Source of the DNA: an uncultured Atopobiaceae bacterium
Lineage (GTDB): Bacteria > Actinomycetota > Coriobacteriia > Coriobacteriales > Atopobiaceae
Length of the DNA stretch: 12,281 bases
NCBI GenBank assembly: GCA_905235165.1
Contig: CAJOKK010000024.1
Span: 1-12,281 of the forward strand
Direction of reading: 5' to 3'
In this document: positions 1 through 12,216 of the stretch, one piece after another
Position numbering within the stretch: position 1 is the stretch's first letter
How the letters are laid out: every line of letters starts with the position of its first letter
The notes under the pieces: model-generated
Seen by the model: the letters and a program-made list of their open reading frames with translations, nothing else
What the model was told of the DNA's origin: nothing
Databases searched by the model: none
Translations under genes and position numbers: made by a program

Positions 1-2
1 AC

Positions 3-78
3 AGGCCAGTAGCTCCAATGGTAGAGCGGCGGTCTCCAAAACCGTTTGTTGAGGGTTCGAGTCCTTCCTGGCCTGCCA
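3..78 (+). tRNA. trnW: tRNA-Trp (anticodon CCA)
   Basis: A complete cloverleaf can be drawn. The 7-bp acceptor stem pairs 3-9 with 68-74. The D stem pairs 12-15 with 24-27. The anticodon stem pairs 29-33 with 41-45, with one G-T pair at its outer end. The seven-base loop 34-40 has the anticodon CCA at 36-38, which reads UGG (Trp). The T stem pairs 51-55 with 63-67 and has a TTCGAGT loop. The discriminator base is G75 and the CCA end is encoded at 76-78. The gene lies 74 nt upstream of secE, a neighbour relation common in bacteria, and is probably cotranscribed with it and cut out of the transcript. The start of this transcription unit lies left of the window. Confidence 0.97.
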
Positions 79-87
79 GATTACATC

Positions 88-115
88 ACCGGCTTTCCCG
101 CAAGGGTAAGCCGGT
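88..115 (+). other. GNRA-capped hairpin between tRNA-Trp and secE
   Basis: Perfect 8-bp arms ACCGGCTT (88-95) and AAGCCGGT (108-115) enclose a T-T mismatch, a CCC/GGG helix (97-99 with 104-106) and a GCAA tetraloop (100-103). Only TTT follows the stem, so it would be at best a leaky terminator. A role in 3' processing of the tRNA or in stabilising the 5' end of the secE-nusG mRNA after tRNA excision fits as well. The structure is seen directly; the role is inferred. Confidence 0.6.
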
Positions 116-152
116 TTCTATGAATAGAGCGTCCATTTGAGGAGTAAGGAAA

Positions 153-551
153 ATGGCAAACAAGGATCGTCAAAAGAGAAGCGCCCGTCAGGCTCGCGCT
201 CGTGAGCGTGAGGCCCTCCAGGCCGCTCAGCTTGCCAGCCAGCCTGAATCCTCCAAGGACAAGGGCGTAGTCAAGGCTGAGACCAAGGAGGTCAAGGCCA
301 AGGAGGAGTCCGGTAAGGCTAAGGCTAAGGCTAAGGACAAGAACAAGAAGAAGGGTCCCTTCGCGCGTATCGGTCAGTACTTCCATGACGTGCGCGTCGA
401 GATGGGCCGTGTTGTCTGGCCTTCTCCCCACGAGCTCAAGAACTACTCCGTTGCGGTCATCCTCATGCTGATCTTCTTCGGCTTTGCGGTTTGGGCTGTC
501 GACACCGGCCTCGTTGCCGCTCTCTACACCTTCACTGGGCTGAGGGGGTAA
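153..551 (+). CDS. secE: Preprotein translocase subunit SecE
   Basis: The 132-residue protein is the small essential subunit of the SecYEG membrane channel, where it clamps SecY and stabilises the pore for Sec-dependent export. The conserved SecE core is at the C-terminus: an amphipathic stretch with EMGRVVWPSPHELK (83-96), then one membrane span of about residues 98-121. This is the single-span form usual in Gram-positives. The first 68 residues are a charged, low-complexity cytoplasmic extension rich in Lys, Arg, Ala and Glu, with a KAKAKAK run at 55-61. The start is supported by GGAG at 141-144 and AAGGA at 146-150. The stop is followed by nusG after 7 nt, and the nusG ribosome binding site lies inside the end of secE, so the two are translationally linked. 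Confidence 0.95.
   Translation: MANKDRQKRSARQARAREREALQAAQLASQPESSKDKGVVKAETKEVKAKEESGKAKAKAKDKNKKKGPFARIGQYFHDVRVEMGRVVWPSPHELKNYSVAVILMLIFFGFAVWAVDTGLVAALYTFTGLRG
315..332 (+). repeat. Hexanucleotide repeat (AAGGCT)x3 inside secE
   Basis: Three perfect tandem copies of AAGGCT (315-320, 321-326, 327-332) are followed by a degenerate fourth copy, AAGGAC. They encode the Lys-Ala run in the SecE N-terminal extension. Changes in copy number would keep the reading frame and only alter the length of a linker-like region. Confidence 0.8.
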
Positions 552-558
552 GTGAGTC

Positions 559-1110
559 ATGGCCAAGCGTTGGTATGTCATCCACACCTACTCTGGATAC
601 GAGAACAAGGTCAAGAACGATCTCGAGCACCGCATCGAGACCTATGGCCTTGAGGATCAGATTGTCGACATCCAGATTCCCACCGAAGAGATCACTGAGG
701 TGAAGGATGGCGGCAAGCGTGAGACCAAGGAGAGCAAGGTCTTCCCGGGCTACGTGCTTGTTCGCATGGAGGTCGACGACAACTCCTGGGCTGTGGTTCG
801 CAATACTCCCGGCGTTACCGGTTTTGTTGGCATCGACGGCAAGCCCACGCCGCTCCGTCGTTCCGAGTACAACAAGATCATGCGTCGCACCAACCCCTCC
901 AGCGCGGTTGCTCCCAAGCGTCCCGTTACCACCACGAGCAACCTCGAGCCTGGTATGACCGTCAAGGTCGTCTCGGGCCCGCTGGCAGACTTCGATGGCT
1001 CCATCTCGGAGGTCATGCCCGAGGCTGGCAAGGTCAAGGTCATGCTCACCATCTTCGGCCGCGAGACTCCCGTCGAGCTTACCCTCGACCAGGTCGTCAC
1101 CATCGTCTAA
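559..1110 (+). CDS. nusG: Transcription elongation/termination factor NusG
   Basis: The 183-residue protein is a general transcription factor. It binds the clamp of RNA polymerase through its N-terminal NGN domain and links to partners such as Rho or ribosomal protein S10 (NusE) through its C-terminal KOW domain. The NGN domain runs from KRWYVIHTYSGYENKV (3-18) through VFPGYVLVRM (61-70) to about 105. The segment at 106-127 is a linker. The KOW domain starts at LEPGMTVKVVSGPLADFDG (129-147) and ends with IFGRETPVELTLDQV (165-179), the usual NusG ending. The length matches plain NusG, without the large insertion or N-terminal extension seen in some actinobacteria. The start is supported by GAGGGGG at 542-548. 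The protein acts on the polymerase encoded later in this window. Confidence 0.97.
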   Translation: MAKRWYVIHTYSGYENKVKNDLEHRIETYGLEDQIVDIQIPTEEITEVKDGGKRETKESKVFPGYVLVRMEVDDNSWAVVRNTPGVTGFVGIDGKPTPLRRSEYNKIMRRTNPSSAVAPKRPVTTTSNLEPGMTVKVVSGPLADFDGSISEVMPEAGKVKVMLTIFGRETPVELTLDQVVTIV

Positions 1111-1124
1111 GCAAGGCAATAACG

Positions 1125-1162
1125 TCGACCCCGTAATCGGTGAGGATAGCTTCTCGGGTCGA
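1125..1162 (+). promoter_or_regulatory. Stem-loop in nusG-rplK spacer, candidate L1 operator
   Basis: Perfect 7-nt arms TCGACCC (1125-1131) and GGGTCGA (1156-1162) enclose an inner helix 1142-1146/1151-1155 (one G-T pair) with a TAGC loop. A one-sided internal loop of 10 nt (1132-1141) sits between the two helices. L1 is known to repress the rplK-rplA mRNA in several bacteria by binding a leader that mimics its 23S rRNA site: two helices with an asymmetric internal loop. The position, 41 nt before the rplK start codon, and the general shape agree with that. The conserved L1-contact bases have not been matched, so this is a candidate only. No convincing promoter was seen in this spacer. Confidence 0.4.
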
Positions 1163-1203
1163 TTCTCAGATAGTCGTTACTTCGTATTTCAGGAGGCATC
1201 AAA

Positions 1204-1629
1204 ATGGCCCAGCAGGTCGTCCGTTTCATCAAGCTTCAGATTCCCGCCGGTCAGGCTAACCCCGCTCCTCCCGTCGGTCCTGCCCTGGGTGCCGCCCAGG
1301 TCAACATCATGCAGTTCTGCCAGCAGTTCAACGCTGCTACGTCTGACAAGGCCGGCGACATCATCCCGGTTGAGATCAGCGTCTACGAGGACCGCTCCTT
1401 CACCTTCATCTGCAAGACCCCTCCCGCGGCTCAGCTCATCAAGAAGGAGCTCGGCCTCAAGAGTGGCTCTGGCGTTCCCCAGCGCGACAAGGTCGGCCAG
1501 CTCACCCAGGAGCAGCTCACCAAGATCGCTGAGATCAAGATGCCGGACCTCAACGCCAACGACATCGAGGCTGCCAAGAAGATCGTCGCCGGCACCGCTC
1601 GTTCGATGGGCGTCACCATCGCCGAGTAG
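1204..1629 (+). CDS. rplK: 50S ribosomal protein L11
   Basis: L11 (141 residues, the family's usual length) binds the GTPase-associated region of 23S rRNA at the base of the L10-L12 stalk and helps control translation factors. The N-terminal domain has the proline-rich [16 protein letters not shown] segment (14-29), the part involved in thiostrepton/micrococcin sensitivity, with the usual prolines P22 and P26 present. The C-terminal rRNA-binding domain begins near TPPAAQL (72-78) and includes GTARSMGV (130-137). The lysine at position 3 methylated by PrmA in E. coli is Gln here. The start is set by AGGAGG at 1191-1196, seven nt before ATG. rplA follows in the same unit. Confidence 0.97.
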   Translation: MAQQVVRFIKLQIPAGQANPAPPVGPALGAAQVNIMQFCQQFNAATSDKAGDIIPVEISVYEDRSFTFICKTPPAAQLIKKELGLKSGSGVPQRDKVGQLTQEQLTKIAEIKMPDLNANDIEAAKKIVAGTARSMGVTIAE

Positions 1630-1645
1630 CACCTACGTGTTTTAG

Positions 1646-1713
1646 CCCCGAAAGGGGAGTGTTGTGTGGAAGGGCACAAGCCCGCTACTACCACGACTAC
1701 CACAAGGAGGTAG
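1646..1713 (+). promoter_or_regulatory. Structured rplK-rplA spacer with anti-Shine-Dalgarno repeats
   Basis: The 87-nt spacer holds several short pairings. CCCC-GAAA-GGGG (1646-1657) has a GNRA tetraloop. TTGTG (1662-1666) pairs with CACAA (1675-1679). GGGC (1672-1675) can instead pair with GCCC (1680-1683), which excludes the previous stem. CTACCAC occurs twice (1688-1694, 1697-1703). Either CTACC can pair with GGTAG (1709-1713), which covers the end of the rplA ribosome binding site AAGGAGG (1704-1710). This suggests translational control of L1 synthesis. The pairings are seen in the sequence; the function is inference. Confidence 0.45.
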
Positions 1714-1716
1714 ATC

Positions 1717-2421
1717 ATGCCTAAGCATGGCAAGAAGTACAACGAGCAGGCCGCTAAGGTCGAGCGCAAGCTCTATGCTCCCAAGGCCGGTATGGAGCTC
1801 GTGAAGGAGCTCTCGTCCGCCAAGTTCGACGAGACCATCGAGTGCTCCGTCCGTCTGGGCGTTGACACCCGTAAGGCCGACCAGAACATCCGTGGCTCCA
1901 TCTCCCTGCCTAACGGCACGGGTAAGACCGTCCGCGTTGCCGTCTTCGCCGAGGGCGAGAAGGCCCGCGAGGCTGAGGCTGCTGGTGCTGACATCGTCGG
2001 CGCTGACGACCTTGCTGCTCAGATCCAGGCTGGCAACATCGACTTTGACGCCTGCATCGCCACCCCGAACATGATGGGTGTCGTCGGTCGTCTCGGTCGC
2101 GTGCTTGGTCCCCGTGGCCTCATGCCCAACCCCAAGCTCGGCACCGTCACCATGGACGTCGCCAAGATGGTCAACGAGCTCAAGGCCGGTCGTGTTGAGT
2201 ATCGTGCCGACCGCTACGGCATCGTGCACGTTCCCATGGGCAAGGCTTCCTTCTCCGTCGAGCAGCTCGTCGAGAACTACGGTGCCCTCCTGACCGAGCT
2301 CCTGCGCGTGAAGCCCTCTTCCGCCAAGGGCCGCTACGTCAAGTCCGTCACCTTCTCCTCCACCATGGGCCCGGGCGTCAAGGTTGACCCCCTGCACACC
2401 CGCAACTTCATGGAGGACTAA
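1717..2421 (+). CDS. rplA: 50S ribosomal protein L1
   Basis: L1 (234 residues) forms the mobile L1 stalk of the large subunit that moves deacylated tRNA out of the E site, and in many bacteria it also represses its own mRNA. Domain I is split between the N-terminus (to about 70) and the C-terminus (from about 160). Domain II lies between them. The family signature [15 protein letters not shown] is at 131-145. The start is fixed by AAGGAGG at 1704-1710, six nt before ATG. It is the last gene before a strong terminator, so rplK-rplA ends this transcription unit. Confidence 0.97.
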   Translation: MPKHGKKYNEQAAKVERKLYAPKAGMELVKELSSAKFDETIECSVRLGVDTRKADQNIRGSISLPNGTGKTVRVAVFAEGEKAREAEAAGADIVGADDLAAQIQAGNIDFDACIATPNMMGVVGRLGRVLGPRGLMPNPKLGTVTMDVAKMVNELKAGRVEYRADRYGIVHVPMGKASFSVEQLVENYGALLTELLRVKPSSAKGRYVKSVTFSSTMGPGVKVDPLHTRNFMED

Positions 2422-2450
2422 GCCACACGGCTTGTTTCCTGGCTTTGCCA

Positions 2451-2483
2451 AACGCCCCGGTGCTTGCGCCGGGGCGTTTTTTT
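2451..2483 (+). terminator. Strong intrinsic terminator after rplA
   Basis: AACGCCCCGG (2451-2460) pairs perfectly with CCGGGGCGTT (2469-2478). A T-G and a G-C pair extend it inward to a CTTG loop, and seven T follow (2477-2483). It begins 29 nt after the rplA stop codon and should separate the rplKA unit from the rplJL unit. Confidence 0.93.
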
Positions 2484-2620
2484 GAGCGTGAGAAGAACGC
2501 GCGAGAAGGTCTTCTCTGCCGAAGGGCCACCTAGGCGGGCGAGGGGGGAGGGCGCATCGCCTGTTCTTCTCCCTAAGAGCGGTATGTGTACCCTTCGTGT
2601 TCCTGCGCTTTTATCCCCAA
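2484..2620 (+). other. Non-coding stretch before the rplJ promoter
   Basis: No supported gene is present. The only structures noted are a near-palindrome GAGAAG-GT-CTTCTC (2503-2516), a polypurine run around 2541-2552 and a 4-bp GGCG/CGCC hairpin (2551-2561). A 34-codon reading frame starting at 2584 lacks a ribosome binding site and runs through the promoter, so it is not called. Confidence 0.4.
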
Positions 2621-2644
2621 CTTGCTTGACGGGGCGTCAACAAG
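2621..2644. promoter_or_regulatory. Palindrome covering the -35 box, possible operator
   Basis: TTGACG (2626-2631), GGG, CGTCAA (2635-2640) is a perfect 6-bp inverted repeat whose left half is the -35 box. CTTG (2621-2624) and CAAG (2641-2644) extend it, with one unpaired base on the left. A dimeric regulator binding here would cover the -35 element. No known operator consensus was recognised. Confidence 0.4.
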
Positions 2645-2654
2645 CTGGCATCAT
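2626..2654 (+). promoter_or_regulatory. Predicted sigma70-type promoter for rplJL
   Basis: The -35 box TTGACG (2626-2631) is followed by a 17-bp spacer, an extended -10 TG at 2646-2647 and the -10 hexamer CATCAT (2649-2654, 4 of 6 consensus). Transcription would start near 2661, right at a GCCC-GAAA-GGGC hairpin (2663-2674), and give a 5' leader of about 200 nt containing the L10 motif. Its place after a strong terminator and before a regulatory leader supports it. The weak point is the imperfect -10 box. Confidence 0.6.
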
Positions 2655-2695
2655 TAACAAACGCCCGAAAGGGCTGCTTAGTACATAGCACATCC

Positions 2696-2804
2696 GCTGC
2701 CAAAGACAGCCGGTGCCGAGATGGCTTAAAGGGGAAACCCGCCTGCCGAGGTGGTCTTAAGATACTCCTTATGACCCCGTTTGGCTGCGCCAGGCGGGGT
2801 CTTT
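2696..2804 (+). ncRNA. L10 ribosomal protein leader (rplJ leader) with attenuator
   Basis: This mRNA leader matches the known L10 leader class bound by the L10-(L12)n complex to control rplJL. The base helix pairs AAGAC (2703-2707) with GTCTT (2754-2758). The highly conserved CTGCCGAGGTG motif of the class is at 2743-2753. A GGG-GAAA-CCC hairpin (2731-2740) lies within. A near copy of the motif (2714-2724) lies 30 nt upstream. The element is followed directly by a terminator-like hairpin (2773-2804), as in leaders that act by transcription attenuation. The motif match is from memory of the family; a covariance-model search was not possible. Confidence 0.75.
2773..2804 (+). terminator. Attenuator hairpin in the rplJ leader
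   Basis: GACCCCG (2773-2779) pairs with CGGGGTC (2795-2801). Six more pairs (two of them T-G) continue inward to a TGC loop, for 13 bp in total. The trailing TCTTT is a poor T-tract, which suggests partial, regulated read-through rather than full termination. It lies 15 nt after the L10 motif helix and 58 nt before rplJ, the place of the attenuator in known L10 leaders. Confidence 0.7.
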
Positions 2805-2810
2805 GCGTAA

Positions 2811-2836
2811 GGGCCCGCCCAGTGGCGGAAGTGCCC
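2811..2836 (+). other. Stem-loop just upstream of the rplJ ribosome binding site
   Basis: GGGC (2811-2814) pairs with GCCC (2833-2836), and CCGCC (2815-2819) pairs with GGCGG (2824-2828) around a CAGT loop. AAGT (2829-2832) is bulged. The ribosome binding site begins 11 nt downstream and is left open. The hairpin may keep the initiation region accessible or take part in folding of the leader; this is inferred. Confidence 0.5.
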
Positions 2837-2862
2837 GATCGCAAATAAAGGAGGTGTAACAC

Positions 2863-3381
2863 ATGCCAGCACAGTCCAAATTCGACATGCTCGACAAGGT
2901 CAACGCTTCGCTCGAGGCTTCCAAGGGCTTCTATGTCATCGATTACCGTGGCATCACCGTCAAGGAGGCTCAGGATCTGCGTCGCGCCATCCGCGAGGCC
3001 GGCGGTTCCATGAAGGTGTACAAGAACAACATCGTCAGGATCGCCCTCGAGAAGGCTGAGCTCCCGACGCTGGAGGAGACCCTCGTGGGCACCTGCGCCT
3101 ACGTCTTCTTCGACAGCGACCCGGTGGGTCCGGCCAAGGCCATCAAGGAGTTCGCCAAGACCTCCAAGAAGACCGAGGTCCTCGGTGGTATCGCCGACGG
3201 CGTCGCTCTTACGGCCGAGGAGGCTAAGGCTTACGCCGAGCTGCCGAGCTACGAGGAGCTTATGGCCAAGCTCGTGTACGTCATCGCCGCCCCGATGCGC
3301 GGCCTGATGACCGTCACCAACGGCCCCGCTCGTGGCCTGGCCCTCGCCGCCAAGGCTATTTCCGAGAAGCAGGCGGCCTAA
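2863..3381 (+). CDS. rplJ: 50S ribosomal protein L10
   Basis: L10 (172 residues) anchors the L12 dimers to the ribosome. Its N-terminal domain (about 1-125) binds 23S rRNA next to L11 and includes VIDYRGITVKEAQDLRRAIR (25-44) and the MKVYKNNIVRIAL segment (50-62). The C-terminal helix (about 139-172, rich in Ala and Met) carries the L12 dimers, and its length is similar to L10 proteins that hold two or three dimers. The ribosome binding site AAAGGAGGTG (2847-2856) is almost a full complement of the 16S 3' end, so translation should be very efficient. The L10-L12 complex probably feeds back on the leader just upstream. Confidence 0.97.
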   Translation: MPAQSKFDMLDKVNASLEASKGFYVIDYRGITVKEAQDLRRAIREAGGSMKVYKNNIVRIALEKAELPTLEETLVGTCAYVFFDSDPVGPAKAIKEFAKTSKKTEVLGGIADGVALTAEEAKAYAELPSYEELMAKLVYVIAAPMRGLMTVTNGPARGLALAAKAISEKQAA

Positions 3382-3411
3382 GGCTGCGTGCATCCGCAAG
3401 TTCTATCGCAC

Positions 3412-3430
3412 GGACGCACAAACCGCGTCC
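3412..3430 (+). other. Hairpin in the rplJ-rplL spacer
   Basis: GGACGC (3412-3417) pairs perfectly with GCGTCC (3425-3430) around a 7-nt loop. It ends 8 nt before the rplL ribosome binding site (AGAAGGAG, 3439-3446). L12 is needed in several copies per L10, so a structure that insulates or favours rplL initiation would make sense here; this role is inferred. Confidence 0.5.
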
Positions 3431-3453
3431 ATACACTAAGAAGGAGTTTTACC

Positions 3454-3825
3454 ATGACCGTTGAAGAGCTCGTTGCTGAGATTGAGAAGCTGACCCTGCT
3501 CGAGGCTGCTGACCTCGTTCACGCTCTCGAGGACAAGTTCGGCGTTTCCGCTGCCGCTCCCGTGGCTGTCGCCGCTGGCCCTGCTGCCGCTGATGCTGCC
3601 CCCGCTGAGGAGAAGACCAACTTCGACGTTGAGCTTTCCTCCGTTGGCGACAACAAGATCGGCGTCATCAAGGTTGTCCGCGCCCTTACCTCTCTCGGCC
3701 TGAAGGAGGCCAAGGAGGCTGTCGAGGGTGCTCCTACCGTCATTCTCGAGGGCGCCAAGAAGGACGACGCCGAGGATGCCAAGGCCAAGCTCGAGGAGGC
3801 CGGCGCTACCGTCACCCTGAAGTAA
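3454..3825 (+). CDS. rplL: 50S ribosomal protein L7/L12
   Basis: L12 (123 residues) forms the multicopy flexible stalk that recruits and stimulates the translational GTPases. The N-terminal dimerisation domain (about 1-31) binds L10, and an Ala/Pro-rich hinge follows (33-52). The globular C-terminal domain (55-123) contains [20 protein letters not shown] (68-87), the factor-binding face. The frame is open upstream to ATG 3388, but ATG 3454 is chosen because AAGGAG (3441-3446) is correctly spaced before it and because the protein then starts like other L12 proteins. A strong terminator follows the gene. Confidence 0.97.
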   Translation: MTVEELVAEIEKLTLLEAADLVHALEDKFGVSAAAPVAVAAGPAAADAAPAEEKTNFDVELSSVGDNKIGVIKVVRALTSLGLKEAKEAVEGAPTVILEGAKKDDAEDAKAKLEEAGATVTLK

Positions 3826-3857
3826 CTTCTGTTACCAGGAATAGCGTTTACTCAAGA

Positions 3858-3889
3858 GGGGGTCAGGCTGCGTGCCTGGCCCCCTTTTT
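3858..3889 (+). terminator. Intrinsic terminator/attenuator between rplL and rpoB
   Basis: GGGGG (3858-3862) pairs with CCCCC (3880-3884). The stem continues through a T-G pair and CAGGC/GCCTG to a TGCGT loop, 11 bp in all, followed by TTTTT (3885-3889). A smaller GGGC-GATTTT-GCCC hairpin (3890-3903) with CCTTT follows. In E. coli this spacer has a partial terminator that lowers rpoBC expression relative to rplJL. Here the signal looks strong, and rpoBC has its own predicted promoter. Confidence 0.88.
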
Positions 3890-3932
3890 GGGCGATTTTG
3901 CCCCCTTTGTAGTGTTTCCAGGCGTGTTTTAG

Positions 3933-3965
3933 GGTTGCTCATAGGCGGCAAAACAGGCGGCAACC
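3933..3965 (+). repeat. Stem-loop with tandem 9-bp repeats upstream of rpoB
   Basis: GGTTGC (3933-3938) pairs with GCAACC (3960-3965). Within and next to this stem the 9-mer AGGCGGCAA occurs twice (3943-3951, 3955-3963), with a 12-nt period. CATAGG flanks the repeats at both ends (3940-3945, 3965-3970). The rest of the non-coding gap 3826-4139 holds the terminator, a GCGC/GCGC 4-bp hairpin (3986-3999) and an A/T-rich stretch before the rpoB promoter. Confidence 0.45.
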
Positions 3966-4059
3966 ATAGGACCTTCACAAATGAAGCGCATAAAAGCGCA
4001 GGTAGAAGCTTTGGCGGCTCTTTATAATCCAAAAGTTGTGGATTGTCAAGACTTTTACA

Positions 4060-4088
4060 TTGACGAAAAGGTGGTACTCCGATACATT
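4060..4088 (+). promoter_or_regulatory. Predicted promoter for rpoBC
   Basis: The -35 box TTGACG (4060-4065) is followed by a 17-bp spacer and the -10 box TACATT (4083-4088), which keeps the important T, A and final T. Transcription would start near 4095 and leave a 45-nt leader before the GTG start. The 40 bp upstream (4020-4059) are markedly A/T-rich against the GC-rich surroundings, resembling an UP element bound by alpha-CTD. The same -35 sequence, TTGACG, with a 17-bp spacer, is found at the predicted rplJ promoter. Confidence 0.55.
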
Positions 4089-4139
4089 ATTACGTTGCGC
4101 AAGTGCCGCCTTTTTATACTTTTGAGGAGGAATTGCCTG

Positions 4140-7655
<3,516 letters not shown>

Positions 7656-7659
7656 CGCA

Positions 7660-12102
<4,443 letters not shown>

Positions 12103-12127
12103 CCTAGCTGCCTAAATAAGCTCTACC

Positions 12128-12166
12128 AAGCGGGCCCCGTTCCCACCAAGGAACGGGGCCCGCTTT
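12128..12166 (+). terminator. Terminator hairpin after rpoC
   Basis: A 16-bp perfect stem pairs 12128-12143 with 12150-12165, enclosing a 6-nt loop (CACCAA). It is very GC-rich (GCGGGCCCCG core) and is followed by only TTTCC. It begins 26 nt after the rpoC stop and is the likely end of the rpoBC unit. The short T-run leaves some room for read-through. Confidence 0.8.
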
Positions 12167-12185
12167 CCGTCACGGAGTGGCAGAG

Positions 12186-12216
12186 TGAGTCAGTTACCGT
12201 AGTACTTTTTGACTCA
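12186..12216. repeat. Inverted repeat TGAGTCA/TGACTCA in the 3' non-coding end
   Basis: TGAGTCA (12186-12192) and TGACTCA (12210-12216) are perfect 7-bp inverted arms 17 nt apart, with TTTTT at 12222-12226. It could be a second, weak terminator. It could also be an operator for the next gene, since TTGACT (12209-12214) with TGTAAG (12231-12236) at a 16-bp spacing resembles a poor promoter. The window ends before any gene that would decide this. Confidence 0.35.

Noticed and set aside
2584..2688. Small open frame (34 codons) upstream of the rplJ leader, a possible leader peptide
   Set aside because: No ribosome binding site precedes it and it runs through the predicted promoter, so it could be only partly transcribed from there.
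3388..3453. In-frame 22-codon extension of rplL from ATG 3388
   Set aside because: It contains the spacer hairpin and the rplL ribosome binding site, and L12 proteins begin as the product from 3454 does.
4023..4028. Perfect TATAAT as a separate promoter for rpoB
   Set aside because: No acceptable -35 box at 16-18 bp upstream and no extended -10 TG. It is kept only as part of the A/T-rich stretch.
4115..4120. TATACT as a -10 box for rpoB
   Set aside because: Transcription would start inside the ribosome binding site, and the nearest -35-like sequence is only 14 bp away.
3981..4139. In-frame 53-codon N-terminal extension of rpoB from ATG 3981
   Set aside because: It is A/T-rich and unlike the gene's codon use, has no good ribosome binding site, contains the predicted promoter, and is absent from RpoB proteins as I know them. 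GTG 4140 has GAGGAGG in place.
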